NCBI GenBank assembly: GCA_937864935.1
Contig: CALMDN010000229.1
Coordinates: 1-5,386, forward strand
Origin: an uncultured Bacteroidales bacterium
GTDB lineage: Bacteria; Bacteroidota; Bacteroidia; Bacteroidales; Lentimicrobiaceae
Direction of reading: 5' to 3'
DNA length: 5,386 nucleotides
Shown here: positions 5,328 through 5,386 of the stretch, one piece after another
Numbering within the stretch: the first letter of the stretch is position 1
How the letters are laid out: each line of letters begins with the position of its first letter
Notes under the pieces: model-generated
Databases searched by the model: none
Told to the model about the DNA's origin: nothing
What the model saw: only the letters and a program-made list of their open reading frames with translations
Program-made: the position numbers and the translations under genes

Positions 5328-5386
5328 ATGAAAAAACCTGCGATTACGAAAGAAATACAGGTGGCTGACCTGGTTGATGCCTACCC
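5328..5386 (+). CDS. DUF1858-like domain protein, N-terminal fragment (cut by window end)
   Basis: Nineteen full codons are visible from ATG 5328, reading MKKPAITKEIQVADLVDAY and then a partial proline codon. The pattern 'ITKE..V.DLV.AYP' matches the start of DUF1858 domains, small helical domains of unknown function often found in anaerobes, alone or next to PAS or hybrid-cluster-related domains. The start is one base past the stop of the DUF4301 gene, so the two are surely cotranscribed. An AAAGGAG run (5305-5311) inside the preceding gene lies 16 bases upstream, rather far for a ribosome binding site. With so little sequence the family call is tentative. Confidence 0.5.
   Translation, partial: MKKPAITKEIQVADLVDAY

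Overview
The window reads as a chromosomal segment of a Bacteroidota (Bacteroidetes) bacterium, probably of the order Bacteroidales or a close relative. Three things point there. Several promoter-like sites match the Bacteroidota pattern TTTG-N19-21-TAnnTTTG. Shine-Dalgarno sites are weak or absent. The gene families (DUF4301, DUF2490-like outer-membrane barrel, PepSY-like secreted protein, DUF1858) are typical of that phylum. I see no phage, insertion sequence, CRISPR array or other obvious mobile element.

Left part (1-686). On the minus strand lies the N-terminal piece of a TrmA/RlmD-type RNA (uracil-5-)methyltransferase (1-241). Upstream of it are two tandem leucine tRNA genes, Leu(CAG) at 311-394 and Leu(GAG) at 461-544. 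A strong hairpin-T-tract terminator follows the first, and a weaker one lies between the two. The tRNA promoter (556-588, minus) is back to back with a plus-strand promoter (607-637) in a 142-base AT-rich spacer.

Middle part (687-3572, all plus strand). A P-loop kinase resembling nicotinamide riboside kinase and uridine kinase comes first. After an 80-base gap follow three tightly packed genes: a secreted PepSY-like protein, a DUF2490-like outer-membrane barrel that overlaps it by 14 bases, and a CaCA-family Ca2+/Na+ antiporter starting directly after the barrel's stop codon. The last three are very likely one translationally coupled operon and place one product each in the periplasm, outer membrane and inner membrane.

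Right part (3573-5386, plus strand). A 200-base spacer carries a weak terminator, a promoter candidate and a small hairpin. It precedes a 517-residue DUF4301 protein whose motifs, read in order, look like a divergent sugar-nucleotide pyrophosphorylase. One base after its stop codon begins a DUF1858-like gene that is cut by the window end.

Most of this is ordinary housekeeping sequence. The least explained parts are the DUF4301 protein with its DUF1858 partner, and the secreted/outer-membrane/antiporter operon. I found no clear sign of a new defence or mobile system.
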